Below, piece after piece: positions 41,664 to 52,751 of a stretch of 64,000 nt of DNA. The position numbers and the translations under genes were made by a program. The notes beneath the pieces were generated by a model. It saw only the letters and a list, made by a program, of their open reading frames with translations. It did not search any database and was not told where the DNA came from. The stretch's first letter is position 1, and each line of letters opens with the position of its first letter. This DNA comes from Lysobacteraceae bacterium (GTDB lineage: Bacteria > Pseudomonadota > Gammaproteobacteria > Xanthomonadales > Xanthomonadaceae): NCBI GenBank assembly GCA_026005075.1, contig BPKJ01000003.1, positions 186,001 through 250,000 on the forward strand, given 5' to 3'.

Positions 41664-43303
41664 ATGGAACGGATCCGCTTCGAGGGACGCGAGGTTGCCG
41701 TGGCCCTGCACACGCACGGCGAGGGCGAGGACCTGCTGAGCGCCGGGCTGGGTCTGTCCGGACTGCAGGCGCCGATCCCGCCGCTGGATGCGGTGCCGGA
41801 CTGGGCGGGGCGGCGCCGCCGCGCGATCCATGCCAACTGGAAGGGCATCGCCCACCTCGCCGATCCCGATGCGTGGACGCGCTCGGCGCTGGCAAGGCCG
41901 ATCGGCGGTCGCGAGCTGCATGCGCGGCTGCAGCTGACGGACGGATCGGGGCACCGGATCATGCTGCAGGTTCCGGATGGTTTCGATCCGCAGCGGCCAC
42001 GCCTGCTGGTCACGGCGGCCTCGGGCTCGCGCGGCGTGTTCGGCGCGGTGGCGCTGGCGAGCTGCTGGGGATTGCCGCGCGGCTACGCGGTGGTCCATAC
42101 CGACAAGGGATGCGGCACCGACTGGTTCGATGTCGACAGCGGAACCGCGCCGGACCTGCTCGGCGCGTTCACCGACGATCCGGCGCGCCAGATGTTCCGG
42201 CCTGCGACCGCGGGTGTTCCCCGGCACGCCGTGCTGATCCCGCACGCCCATTCGCAGCACCATCCGGAGGCGCACTGGGGTGAACACGTCCGCCAGGCGC
42301 AGCGCTTCGCCTGGGTGGTCCTGGACGCGCTTTTTCCCCCGCCACCGCCCCTCGGCCCAGCCGCGCCGGCGCAGCCTGGCCGTGGGGCTCTCCAACGGCG
42401 GCGCGGCCGTGCTGCGGGCGCTGGACGCGCGCGGTGGAACTGGATGCTGCGGTGGTGCTCGCCCCCAACGTGTTGCCGGCCTGGGGCGGTGGCCGCAGCC
42501 TGCTGGACTACGCTGCCGAGGCGGCGCTGTGGATGCCCCTGGCGATGCAGGTTCCGTGGATGGCCGATGCGGTCGCGTGCATCGCCAGGCTGGCACCGCC
42601 GGATGCCTTGGAGCGGCAGGCCGAGGCCAGCCGCAAGGCATTGCGGGCGCTGGGCTGGCACAAGCCCGGGCCCGGGATGGCATGGCGGCAGCTGCGCCGG
42701 CGCGGCTGGCCCGCACGGACACTGGGTGCCGCGGCGTTCAGCACCGTTTTCGACTTCTGGCTGGCGGCCTGCCATTGCTACAGCGCGGCCTGGTCCTGCG
42801 CGCCGCCAGGCCGGCCGCCGCTGGGCGCGTGGTACGCGATGCTGGATGCGCAGGGATGCGCGCGGGCCAGCACGCCGCTGGAGCGGGCCTTGTGGTGGAG
42901 CGACGGCGCGGGGATCGTGCCGGGCGCCGGCGTGGGCATCGTCGCGACCGAGGAGCGGGCACAGACCTTGCTGCGCCTGCAGCGCATGCTGCACGGGGCG
43001 CGGCGGGATCCGCGTCTTGCCCGGGGCAGGGAGGCCGTGCGTTGTCGCCCACCGGCGCGGCCGCTCCCGCTGGTCCTCGTCCACGGCGGCGCGGACGGCC
43101 TGATTCCGCCGGCGTTCTCCAGCCTGCCTTACGCGCGCATGCTGCGTGCGCACGGCGATCCGCACACGCTGGAGCTGCCGGCGCAGGCGCCCCACTACGA
43201 TGCGCTGCTCGCCCACGCCGATCCCTGCGCCGGGCTGTCACCGCTGCTGCCGCACGGCTTCGCCGCGCTGGACCGGCTCGATGCGGCGCTGGATCGCCGT
43301 TGA
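41664..43303 (+). pseudogene. 3-hydroxybutyrate oligomer hydrolase, split over three frames
   Basis: Frame 1 [36 protein letters not shown]...[31 protein letters not shown]; frame 2 [17 protein letters not shown]; frame 3 [18 protein letters not shown]... to the stop. Breaks near 42331-42340 and 42427-42435. Confidence 0.8.
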
Positions 43304-43371
43304 GCCCGGCGGGGCGTGAAGGTTGCGCGGGTTACAATGCCCCGCTTGCCTGTCCGCGACGGAGTCCGCCC

Positions 43372-46300
43372 ATGAGCACGCCAGCCAGCCAGATCGAACA
43401 GCCGGCCCTGCAGGCCAGCCCGCTGCGCTTCGTCACCGCCGCATCGCTGTTCGACGGCCATGATGCCGCCATCAACATCATGCGCCGCCTGATCCAGGCG
43501 CAGGGTGCCGAGGTCATCCACCTTGGCCACAACCGCAGCGTCGAGGACGTGGTCCGCGCGGCGCTGCAGGAGGACGCGGATGCGATCGCGGTCTCCAGCT
43601 ACCAGGGTGGGCACGTCGAGTACTTCAAGTACATGGTCGACATGCTGCGCGAGCGCGGTGCAGGGCACATCCGCATCTTCGGCGGCGGTGGCGGCACCAT
43701 CACCCCGGAGGAGATCCGGGAGCTGCAGGCCTACGGTGTGGAGCGGATCTACCATCCCAACGACGGCATGCACATGGGCCTCGTGGCGATGATCGAGGAC
43801 GTCGTCCGCCGCGCCGAGGCCGCGCGCCGGCAGCGGAGCGAGGGTCCGCCGACCTTGCCGTCCGCCGCGGTGCCGGTGCCGCCGATGGAGGACGAGATCG
43901 CGATCGGGCGCATGCTGTCGGCGATCGAGGACGGCGTGTTCGGCGAGTCCGAGCTCGCCCTTCTGCGCAAGCAGTGGAACAACCCCAAGCTGCACGCGGA
44001 CCGCGGCGTGGCACCGGTGGTCGGCATCACCGGCACCGGCGGCGCCGGCAAGTCCAGCGTCACCGACGAGCTGATCAACCGCTTCCTGCAGCATTTCCCG
44101 GAGATGCGGATCGGCGTGGTCGCGGTCGATCCGACCCGGCGCCGCAGCGGCGGCGCGCTGCTGGGGGACCGCATCCGCATGAACGCGCTGCGCTCCCGGC
44201 GCGTGTTCATGCGCTCCATGGCCACGCGCCGCCAGCATGTGGCCACCAGCGCCATGCTGCGTGACTGCGTGGCCTTCATGAAGGCGGTGGGTTACGACCT
44301 GGTCGTGGTCGAGACGGCCGGCATCGGCCAGAGCGACTCCGAGATCGTGGACCTCGTCGACTTCCCGGTCTACGTCATGACCTCCGACTACGGCGCGGCC
44401 AGTCAGCTCGAGAAGATCGACATGCTCGATTTCGCCGAGCTGGTGGTGCTCAACAAGTTCGACAAGCGCGGCGCCGAGGACGCGTTGCGCGACGTGCGCA
44501 AGCAGTGGAAGCGCAACCGCGCGGCCTTCTCGCTCAAGGACGAGGACATTCCCGTCTATCCCACCATCGCCAGTCAGTTCAACGACCCCGGCGTGAGCTG
44601 GATGTTCGCCAACCTGTGTCGGCTGCTGCGCGAGAAGCACGGCGCCTCGACCCCGCGCTGCGATTTCGCGCCGGCGATCGACACCCGCGTGCGCGAGCCC
44701 CGCGCCACGGTGCTCATTCCCGCCTCGCGGATCCGCTACCTCGCCGAGATCGCGGAGCAGGGCCGTGCCGTCAACGCCCGCATCGAGGCACAGGCCGAGA
44801 TCGCCGACCGTGCGCAGGCGCTGTGGGAGTCCCTGCGCGAGCTGGAGGATCCGGCGCTTCCGCAGCCCCTCGACCTCTATCCCGGCGATGCCCTGACGGC
44901 AGAGGGAGACCGCACCCTGGCCGTCCTGCGTCAGCGTTACAACGATGCCGTCCAGTCGCTCGATGGCGAGGCTTTGCGGCTGCTGCGCGAATGGCCGGCG
45001 CGGCTGAAGTCGATCACCGATCCGGTCAACGAGTACCAGGTGCGCGACCGCACCATCCGGGTCGAGAACTACCGCGAGTCGCTCAGCCACCAGAAGATCC
45101 CCAAGATCGCGGCGCCGACCTACCGAAGCTGGGGGGAAAGGCTGAGCTTCCTGCAGAAGGAGAACCTTCCCGGCCACTACCCCTACACCGGCGGCGTGTA
45201 CCCCTACCGTCGTACCGGTGAGGACCCGATCCGCATGTTCGCGGGCGAGGGCACGCCGGAGCGCACGAACCGGCGCTTCCACTACCTCAGCCTGGGCCAG
45301 CCTGCGGCGCGCCTGTCGACCGCCTTCGACAGCGTCACCCTGTACGGCGAGGATCCGGCCGAACGGCCCGACATCTACGGCAAGATCGGCAACTCCGGGG
45401 TGTCCATCGCCACCCTCGACGACATGAAGAAGCTCTATTCGGGCTTCGACCTGTGTGCCCCGACCACCTCGGTGTCGATGACCATCAACGGTCCGGCGCC
45501 GATCATCCTCGCGATGTTCATGAACACCGCGATCGACCAGCAGGTGGAGAAATACCTGCGCGAGGACCAGGCCCGCTGGGACGCCGCCCGCGCGCGCATC
45601 GACGCCCTGTTCGGGGACGGACCGCGGCCCGGCTACGCCGGCACGCTCCCGGAGGGCAACGACGGGCTCGGGCTCGCCCTGCTGGGCGTGACCGGGGATC
45701 AGCTGGTCGAGCCCGAGGTCTATGCCCGCATCAAGGCCGAGACCCTGCGTACCGTGCGCGGCACCGTGCAGGCGGACATCCTCAAGGAGGACCAGGCGCA
45801 GAACACCTGCATCTTCAGCACCGAGTTCGCGCTGCGGATGATGGGCGACATCCAGCAGTACTTCGTCGATCACAAGGTCCGCAACTTCTACTCGGTGAGC
45901 ATCTCGGGCTACCACATCGCCGAAGCGGGGGCGAACCCGATCAGCCAGCTCGCCTTCACGCTGAGCAACGGCTTCACGATCGTCGAGTACTACCTGGCCC
46001 GCGGCATGCACATCGACGATTTCGCGCCCAACCTCAGCTTCTTCTTCTCCAACGGCATGGATCCCGAGTACACGGTGATCGGCCGGGTCGCGCGGCGCAT
46101 CTGGGCGCGGGCGATGCGCGAGCGCTATGGCGCCAGCCCGCGCAGCCAGATGCTCAAGTACCACATCCAGACCTCGGGCCGCTCGCTGCACGCCCAGGAG
46201 ATCCAGTTCAACGACATTCGCACCACGCTGCAGGCGCTGTACGCGCTCTTCGACAACTGCAACAGCCTGCACACCAATGCCTACGACGAGGCCATCACCA

Positions 46301-46860
46301 CGCCGACCGAGGAGAGCGTGCGTCGCGCGGTGGCGATCCAGATGATCATCAACAAGGAGCTCGGGCTGAACTTCTGCGAGAACCCCTGGCAGGGCAGCTT
46401 CATCGTCGGCTACCTGACCGATCTCGTCGAGGAGGCCGTCTACCGCGAGTTCGAGGCGATCTCCGAGCGTGGTGGGGTGCTCGGTGCGATGGACACCATG
46501 TACCAGCGCGGCAAGATCCAGGAGGAGAGCCTGTACTACGAGCAGAAGAAGCACGATGGCTCGCTGCCGATCATCGGTGTCAATACCTTCCTGCCCAAGG
46601 AGCATGGCGGCGACATCACCACCGAGATCGAGCTGATCCGCTCCACGCCGGAGGAAAAGGCGCAGCAGATCCGCAACGTCCAGCAGTTCCAGGCCCTGCA
46701 CAACGCGCGTGCCGAGGACGGCCTGCGGCCCCTGCAGGATGCCGCGCGGCGCCGCGAGAACGTGTTCGCGGCGCTGATGGAGGCGGTCAAGACCCATTCC
46801 CTCGGACAGATCAGCCACGCCCTCTACGAAGTCGGTGGCGAGTATCGGCGCAACATGTAG
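43372..46860 (+). CDS. icmF: Fused isobutyryl-CoA mutase/GTPase (B12-dependent)
   Basis: B12-binding [31 protein letters not shown]; MeaB-like [17 protein letters not shown]; mutase [37 protein letters not shown]. Confidence 0.96.
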   Translation: MSTPASQIEQPALQASPLRFVTAASLFDGHDAAINIMRRLIQAQGAEVIHLGHNRSVEDVVRAALQEDADAIAVSSYQGGHVEYFKYMVDMLRERGAGHIRIFGGGGGTITPEEIRELQAYGVERIYHPNDGMHMGLVAMIEDVVRRAEAARRQRSEGPPTLPSAAVPVPPMEDEIAIGRMLSAIEDGVFGESELALLRKQWNNPKLHADRGVAPVVGITGTGGAGKSSVTDELINRFLQHFPEMRIGVVAVDPTRRRSGGALLGDRIRMNALRSRRVFMRSMATRRQHVATSAMLRDCVAFMKAVGYDLVVVETAGIGQSDSEIVDLVDFPVYVMTSDYGAASQLEKIDMLDFAELVVLNKFDKRGAEDALRDVRKQWKRNRAAFSLKDEDIPVYPTIASQFNDPGVSWMFANLCRLLREKHGASTPRCDFAPAIDTRVREPRATVLIPASRIRYLAEIAEQGRAVNARIEAQAEIADRAQALWESLRELEDPALPQPLDLYPGDALTAEGDRTLAVLRQRYNDAVQSLDGEALRLLREWPARLKSITDPVNEYQVRDRTIRVENYRESLSHQKIPKIAAPTYRSWGERLSFLQKENLPGHYPYTGGVYPYRRTGEDPIRMFAGEGTPERTNRRFHYLSLGQPAARLSTAFDSVTLYGEDPAERPDIYGKIGNSGVSIATLDDMKKLYSGFDLCAPTTSVSMTINGPAPIILAMFMNTAIDQQVEKYLREDQARWDAARARIDALFGDGPRPGYAGTLPEGNDGLGLALLGVTGDQLVEPEVYARIKAETLRTVRGTVQADILKEDQAQNTCIFSTEFALRMMGDIQQYFVDHKVRNFYSVSISGYHIAEAGANPISQLAFTLSNGFTIVEYYLARGMHIDDFAPNLSFFFSNGMDPEYTVIGRVARRIWARAMRERYGASPRSQMLKYHIQTSGRSLHAQEIQFNDIRTTLQALYALFDNCNSLHTNAYDEAITTPTEESVRRAVAIQMIINKELGLNFCENPWQGSFIVGYLTDLVEEAVYREFEAISERGGVLGAMDTMYQRGKIQEESLYYEQKKHDGSLPIIGVNTFLPKEHGGDITTEIELIRSTPEEKAQQIRNVQQFQALHNARAEDGLRPLQDAARRRENVFAALMEAVKTHSLGQISHALYEVGGEYRRNM

Positions 46861-47350
46861 GCGCAGGCCACGCGGCGCGACGCGCACGTGGGCCGCGTGG
46901 CTGCTGGCGGCGGCCACGCTGGCAGGCTGTGCTGCGGGACCCGCACGGCGCGCGCTGCCGGACGCGGCTCCAGCTGCCGCGAACGCGGTGCTGTTTCGGG
47001 CACTGGGGCTGGTCGGCACGCCCTACCGCCACGGCGGCAACTCGCCGCAGGGTGGCTTCGACTGCTCGGGCCTCGTCGTCTACGTGTTCAGGGATGCGGC
47101 GGGGATCGAGCTTCCGCGTACCGCGCGGGCCATGGCCGCGCTGCCGCTGCCGACGATTCCACGCGAGCACCTGCAGCCCGGCGATCTCGTGTTCTTCGGG
47201 CAGGCCGGCCGGGTCGGGCACGTCGGCATCCACGTCGGCGAGGGCCGGTTCGTGCACGCGCCGAACGAGGGTGGGACGGTGCGGCTGGACCGGCTCGATG
47301 GGCCCTACTGGCGCAACGCATGGCGCTTTGGCAAGCGCGTGCTGCGATGA
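46835..47350 (+). CDS. NlpC/P60 family lipoprotein endopeptidase
   Basis: Lipobox [51 protein letters not shown]. Start uncertain (overlaps the icmF end). Confidence 0.88.
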   Translation: MASIGATCRRRPRGATRTWAAWLLAAATLAGCAAGPARRALPDAAPAAANAVLFRALGLVGTPYRHGGNSPQGGFDCSGLVVYVFRDAAGIELPRTARAMAALPLPTIPREHLQPGDLVFFGQAGRVGHVGIHVGEGRFVHAPNEGGTVRLDRLDGPYWRNAWRFGKRVLR

Positions 47351-47431
47351 ACGGTGGCCGTCGGGTGTGCTGCGGCCCCCTCCGGCGCTAGAGTGGCCCA
47401 TGCCGAGGTGATCGCGGACGGTGGGCCGGCA

Positions 47432-49060
47432 ATGGGCAGGTACTGGGCTTCGCTGGAGGATGCGTCCGACCTTGCGAGCCTGCGCAGCCGCCTGCTGGAC
47501 AACGTCCTGCTGCTGATCGCCATCACCGGCACGCCCGGCATCGCCCTCTCCGTGGCCCGGGCCATGGATTTCGGCTGGCATCCGTTCCTCACCGTGCAGG
47601 TGGGGCTGCTGGCCGTGCTCTGGCTGCTCTGGGCGGCGCGCGAAAGGCTTGCCTTCGGCGTCCGGCTGGGAGCGCTGGTCCTGTTGATGACGAGCCTTGC
47701 CTTCACTGCACTGGCCCAGCTCGGCCCGGCGGCGGATGCGCGGTTTCTGCTGGTCCTGCTGACCCTGCTGCTGGGGCTGCTGGTGGGGGCGGTACAGACG
47801 CTTGCCTTCGTGGCCCTGTGCGTGGTCCTGCTGACCGTGTTCGGGCTGGTGGCGGTGATCGAGGGGCTGCCGCTGGTCATCGACTATCCCTCCTATGTGC
47901 GCAGCCCGCTCGCCTGGGCCTCGATGACCTACAACCTGATGGTGCATGCGGGGGCGGTCGCCTACATCGCCTACAGCCTCATCGCCCACCTGCAGCGCAA
48001 GGCAGAGCTGATCGAGCGGACCGGCGAACTGGCCGGCATAGGCACTTTCGAGTGCATGCGCAGCGGGCGAGTCCGGCTTGCCACGCCCATCCGCCGCTTG
48101 CTGGCGCTGGAGGAGGATCCGCGTTCGCTGCAGGAATGGCTTGCCCTGTTCGACGAGCCGCAAGGTCGCGGCGCACTGGCCGAGGCGCTGGAGCGCACGC
48201 GGCGGAGTGGCGAATCCTTTGCACTGGAGCTCTCCGCACGGGCCGCCGACGGTCGCCCGCTGTGGTTGCGGGTGGTGGGCCGCCCGGCCCCGGTGCGCGA
48301 TGGCCAGCTCGTGCTCGAGGGGCTGGTGCAGGACCTCTCCGCGCAGGCGCAGGGCGAACTGACCAAGCGCGAGTTCGTGGCCACGGTCAGCCATGAGCTA
48401 CGCACGCCGCTGGCCGCGATCACCGGCGCGCTGGACCTGCTCGGTTCGCAGCAGCTGGGAGCCTTGCCGCCGTCCGCGGCAGGGCTGATCGAGGTCGCGC
48501 AGCGCAACGGCGAGCGCCTGCGGCAGCTGATCGACGATCTGCTCGATGCCGAACGGCTGGAAAGCGGCCGGATGCGCCTGATCAGCGAACGGGTGCGGAT
48601 CGGGGCACTGCTCGAGCGGGCCGTGGAGGTGCACCGGCCCCTGGCGGCGGCACGGGGGCTCAGGCTCGAGGCGCGGGGGCAGGAGGATCCCGCCGTGGTC
48701 GAGGTCGATCGCCTGCGCATGGAGCAGGTGCTCGCCAACCTGATCGCCAATGCGGTGAAGTTCTCGCCGCAAGGCGAGGCGGTCGAACTTGCGCTGGAGA
48801 CGCCGAGCCCGGGCTGGGTGCGCGTGCTCGTGCGCGACCACGGGCCGGGCGTGCCCGAGCGGTTCCGGGAGAAGCTGTTCCAGCGCTTTGCGCAGGCCGA
48901 TGCATCCGACACGCGTGCCCCCGGCGGCACCGGGCTGGGCCTTTACATCAGCCGCTGCCTGGTCGAGCGCATGGGGGGGCGCATCGGCTACCGGCCTGGC
49001 GAGGGCGGCGGTTCGGTATTCTTCGTCGACCTGCCTCGGGCAAGCGCGGCGTCGCCCTGA
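47432..49060 (+). CDS. Membrane sensor histidine kinase with PAS-like region
   Basis: N-terminal TM helices; FVATVSHELRTPLAAITGALDLL; NLIANAVKFSP; DHGPGVP; GGTGLGLYISR. Confidence 0.93.
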   Translation: MGRYWASLEDASDLASLRSRLLDNVLLLIAITGTPGIALSVARAMDFGWHPFLTVQVGLLAVLWLLWAARERLAFGVRLGALVLLMTSLAFTALAQLGPAADARFLLVLLTLLLGLLVGAVQTLAFVALCVVLLTVFGLVAVIEGLPLVIDYPSYVRSPLAWASMTYNLMVHAGAVAYIAYSLIAHLQRKAELIERTGELAGIGTFECMRSGRVRLATPIRRLLALEEDPRSLQEWLALFDEPQGRGALAEALERTRRSGESFALELSARAADGRPLWLRVVGRPAPVRDGQLVLEGLVQDLSAQAQGELTKREFVATVSHELRTPLAAITGALDLLGSQQLGALPPSAAGLIEVAQRNGERLRQLIDDLLDAERLESGRMRLISERVRIGALLERAVEVHRPLAAARGLRLEARGQEDPAVVEVDRLRMEQVLANLIANAVKFSPQGEAVELALETPSPGWVRVLVRDHGPGVPERFREKLFQRFAQADASDTRAPGGTGLGLYISRCLVERMGGRIGYRPGEGGGSVFFVDLPRASAASP

Positions 49061-49106
49061 GCCACGGCCGCGATCCCGGCCACCGGGCCGGGCATGCGGC
49101 AGGAAA

Positions 49107-49140
49107 GCAAAGGGCCCGCGACCATGCGCGGGCCCTTTGC
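49107..49140. terminator. Bidirectional Rho-independent terminator
   Basis: Perfect 14-bp stem GCAAAGGGCCCGCG/CGCGGGCCCTTTGC with 6-nt loop between a + CDS and a - tRNA. Confidence 0.75.
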
Positions 49141-49149
49141 ATCGGTGAC

Positions 49150-49234
<85 letters not shown>

Positions 49235-49454
49235 AGGTGGTGCGCCGAGCGCACATGGGCGCGGCGAGCCGCGAAGATTACGGAGCGCGGGGCGGCTTGT
49301 CAATCACCGCCGGGGCTGCAGGAGGCGCCTCTTCGCGCGGTCCGCGGTGGCGCCGGGGCTGGCGGCAGGGTCCGCGCCGCCGCCGCCTCGTTGCGTGGCG
49401 CCGCGCTTGCGTCCACCATGCCCGATCCAATCCAGGGATAAGGTGCCCGCGTCG

Positions 49455-51878
49455 ATGCCGCGAAAGAAGAAGAATTCCACGCCGCCATGGCTGCCCGAGT
49501 CGCTCTCGCCTTCCGCGGACGACGCCCGAGGACGCGCTTCCGGCAGGGCCAAAGGGGCGGGCAAGGGCGCGCAAGGGCGCGGCACGTCCCGCCGGCAGGG
49601 CCGGTCGCAAGGTTCCCCGGGCGATGCTGCCGGAGGCGGGATCGTCGATCCGCAGGCGCGGCGCGAGGCCGCCCGCTACGCCAACCCCATCGCCAGCCGC
49701 GAGGCGATCCTGCGCTTCCTCGAGGAGGCTGGAGAGCCACTGGAGGTGGACCGCATCGCCGCGGCGCTCGGCCTGACCGCGCCGGACCGCTTCGAGGCGC
49801 TCAGCCGCCGGCTGAGCGCCATGGTCCGCGATGGCCAGCTGCTGTTGAACCGCAAAGGCGCCTACGCGCCCGCCGCGGTGCTGGCGCTGGTGCCGGGCGT
49901 GGTCATCGCCAACGCCGATGGCTACGGCTTCCTCAAGCCCGACGCCGGTGGCGAGGACCTCTTCCTGCCGCCCGCGCAGATGCGGGAAGTGCTGCACGGC
50001 GACCGCGTGCTGTGTGCGGTCGCCGGTGTCGACGCCCGCGGCCGCCGTGAAGGCATGGTGGTCGAGGTGCTGGAGCGCAGGACCACGCGACTGGTCGGGC
50101 GCTACGAGGAGCGCGACGGGGTCGGGCTGGTCCTGCCGGACGACCGCCGCATCCATCAGGACGTGGTGATACCGGCCGAGGCGCGGGGAGAGGCCCGCCA
50201 CGGCCAGATCGTGGTGGCCGAGATCACCGCACCGCCAAGTCGCGGACGTCCGCCTTTCGGGCGCGTGATGACGGTGCTGGGCGATGCGCTGAGCCCGTCG
50301 CTGGTGGTGGAGATGGCGATCCACGGCCACGGCATCCCGCACGAGTGGCCCGAGGAGGCGCTGGAGGAGGCCCGCGCGGTGGCCCTCGAGGTGCGCGCGG
50401 AGGACATCGAGGACCGGGTCGACCTGCGCGACCTGCCGCTGGTCACCATCGACGGCGAGACCGCCAGGGACTTCGACGATGCGGTCTACTGCGAGCCGCG
50501 GCGCGGCGGATTCCGCCTGTTGGTGGCGATCGCCGACGTCTCGCACTACGTGCGCCCGGGCAGTGCGCTCGACGCCGAGGCGCAGCGCCGTGCGACCTCG
50601 GTCTACTTCCCCGGCTACGTCGTGCCGATGCTTCCGGAGACCTTGTCCAACGGGATCTGCTCGCTCAATCCGAAGGTGGACCGGCTCTGCTTCGTCTGCG
50701 ACATGCTGATCGACCACGACGGCGTGGTGCAGCGCTCGCGGTTCTACGAGGCGGTGATGCGCTCGCACGCGCGGCTGACCTACACGCGGGTCTGGGAGGC
50801 CATCGGCGAGCGCCGCGCGGATGCCCGCGAGGAACTCGGGGAACTGCTGCCCCATGTGGAGCGCCTTCACCAGCTCTACCGGCTGCTGGCCAGGCAGCGG
50901 GCCGCGCGTGGCGCGATCGAGTTCGAGAGCGAGGAGATCGACTTCCGGCTCGGCCCGGACGGGGAGGTGGTCCAGGCCCAGGCCAGCGAGCGCAACGATG
51001 CGCACAAGCTGATCGAGGAGTGCATGATCGCCGCCAACGTGGAGGCCGCGCGCCACCTGTTGCGACGTGGGATTCCGGCGCCGTTCCGCGTGCATGACCG
51101 GCCTCCGCAGTCCAAGTACGAGGAACTGCAGCTGTTCCTGTCCGAGTTCGGGCTTCGCCTGCCGGCATGGGAGCGGGTGAGGCCGAAGGATTTCGCATCC
51201 CTGCTGCGCAAGGTGCGCAAGCGTCCGGATGCGCTGCTGCTGGAACAGGTCCTGCTGCGCTCGCAGGCGCTGGCGGTCTACCAGCCGACCAACATCGGCC
51301 ATTTCGGTCTGGCGCTGGAAGCCTACGCGCACTTCACCTCGCCGATCCGGCGCTACCCCGATCTGCTGGTCCACAGGGCGATCAAGCACGCGCTGATGGG
51401 TGGCCGTGCCGCCGACTACCTGCACGACGAGCACGAGATGGCCGCGCTGTGCGTGCACTGCAGCGAGTGCGGAAGGCGCGCGGACGAGGCCGAGCGCGAG
51501 GTCGACGAGCGCTACCGCTGCGCGTGGATGGAACGGCATGTGGGCGCCGAGTTCGACGGTGTGATCTCGGGGGTGCAGAGCTTCGGGCTGTTCGTGGAGC
51601 TGACCGAGTCGCGGATCAGCGGACTGGTCCACGTCACCCAGCTGCCCAACGACTACTACCGCTTCGATCCACAGCGCAAGCTGATGGAGGGGGACCGTAG
51701 CGGACTGGTCCTGCGCCTTGGCGACCCGGTCCGGGTGCTGGTGCTGCGGGCTTCGCTGGAAGAGCGGAAGATCGACTTCCGGCTCGTCGAGCACAACGGC
51801 CAGGCTTTGCTCGGCAGCGGTCGGCCGATGCCGATGCGGGCGGGACGTGGCCAGCGGGGGCCAAGGGGGCGGCGCTGA
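49455..51878 (+). CDS. rnr: Ribonuclease R
   Basis: LVTIDGETARDFDDAVYCE, FTSPIRRYPDLLVHRAIKH, C-terminal S1 domain. Confidence 0.97.
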   Translation: MPRKKKNSTPPWLPESLSPSADDARGRASGRAKGAGKGAQGRGTSRRQGRSQGSPGDAAGGGIVDPQARREAARYANPIASREAILRFLEEAGEPLEVDRIAAALGLTAPDRFEALSRRLSAMVRDGQLLLNRKGAYAPAAVLALVPGVVIANADGYGFLKPDAGGEDLFLPPAQMREVLHGDRVLCAVAGVDARGRREGMVVEVLERRTTRLVGRYEERDGVGLVLPDDRRIHQDVVIPAEARGEARHGQIVVAEITAPPSRGRPPFGRVMTVLGDALSPSLVVEMAIHGHGIPHEWPEEALEEARAVALEVRAEDIEDRVDLRDLPLVTIDGETARDFDDAVYCEPRRGGFRLLVAIADVSHYVRPGSALDAEAQRRATSVYFPGYVVPMLPETLSNGICSLNPKVDRLCFVCDMLIDHDGVVQRSRFYEAVMRSHARLTYTRVWEAIGERRADAREELGELLPHVERLHQLYRLLARQRAARGAIEFESEEIDFRLGPDGEVVQAQASERNDAHKLIEECMIAANVEAARHLLRRGIPAPFRVHDRPPQSKYEELQLFLSEFGLRLPAWERVRPKDFASLLRKVRKRPDALLLEQVLLRSQALAVYQPTNIGHFGLALEAYAHFTSPIRRYPDLLVHRAIKHALMGGRAADYLHDEHEMAALCVHCSECGRRADEAEREVDERYRCAWMERHVGAEFDGVISGVQSFGLFVELTESRISGLVHVTQLPNDYYRFDPQRKLMEGDRSGLVLRLGDPVRVLVLRASLEERKIDFRLVEHNGQALLGSGRPMPMRAGRGQRGPRGRR

Positions 51879-52615
51879 TGGCGGCAGCCTTCCTCGTCGG
51901 CATCAACGCGGTGTCGGAGGCGCTGCAGCACGATCCTGCGGCGCTGGACGAGCTTTTCGTCGATGCCCGTGTCCGCAACCCGCGCCTGGCCGCCCTCGTG
52001 CAACGGGCGCGAGAGCTCGGGCTCGCGGTGCAGCCGGTCGCCGCGGAACAGCTCTCGAGGCTCGCAGGCCATGCGCGGCATCAGGGCGTGGCCGCGCGGA
52101 TGAAGCCGGCCCGCAACCACGGCGAGGGTGACCTCGATGCCCTGCTCGAGCGCAGCGAGCGGCCGCTGCTGCTGATCCTGGATGGGGTGCAGGACCCCCA
52201 CAACCTCGGCGCCTGTCTGCGCTCGGCCGAGGCCGCCGGCGTCGATGCCGTCATCGTTCCGCGCGACCGCGCGGTCGGGGTGACGGCCACGGTGCGCAAG
52301 GTGGCTTCGGGTGCCGCCGACCGCGTTCCGCTGATCCGGGTCACCAACCTCGCGCGCACCATGAAGGTCCTCAAGGCCGCCGGGATCTGGATCGTCGGCC
52401 TGGACGGTCGGGCCGAGCAGTCCATCCACGCCAGCGATCTCACCGGCCCGCTCGCGATCGCCATGGGTGGCGAGGCCGAGGGCCTGCGGCGCCTCACCCG
52501 CGAACACTGCGACTTCCTCGCCCGCATCCCCATGCGCGGGCGTGTCGAGAGTCTCAACGTCTCGGTCGCGACTGGGGTCGCCCTGTTCGAGGCGGTCCGC
52601 CAGCGTGGGGCATGA
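51878..52615 (+). CDS. rlmB: 23S rRNA (guanosine2251-2'-O)-methyltransferase
   Basis: LILDGVQDPHNLGACLRSAEAAGVDAVI, AMGGEAEGLRRL, IPMRGRVESLNVSVATGVALFE. Confidence 0.96.
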   Translation: MAAAFLVGINAVSEALQHDPAALDELFVDARVRNPRLAALVQRARELGLAVQPVAAEQLSRLAGHARHQGVAARMKPARNHGEGDLDALLERSERPLLLILDGVQDPHNLGACLRSAEAAGVDAVIVPRDRAVGVTATVRKVASGAADRVPLIRVTNLARTMKVLKAAGIWIVGLDGRAEQSIHASDLTGPLAIAMGGEAEGLRRLTREHCDFLARIPMRGRVESLNVSVATGVALFEAVRQRGA

Positions 52616-52681
52616 GCAGGGCGCGGGAGCCTGCTGCCGACCACGCCGTGTTCGCCTGACGGCAAGGCGGGGAGGTCGATC

Positions 52682-52717
52682 GAAAGGAAAACGGCCGGGC
52701 AGTCGCCTGCCCGGCCG
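52682..52717 (-). terminator. Rho-independent terminator downstream of the subtilase gene
   Basis: Stem CGGCCGGGCA/TGCCCGGCCG with TTTTCCTTT following on the minus strand. Confidence 0.7.
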
Positions 52718-52751
52718 CTGATTGGCTTTTCTGCCGTGGCGACGGCGGCTC

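Noticed and set aside
43195-47019. 1274-aa - strand ORF opposite icmF
   Set aside because: Antisense to an unambiguous IcmF; no recognisable domain; expected artefact of high GC3.
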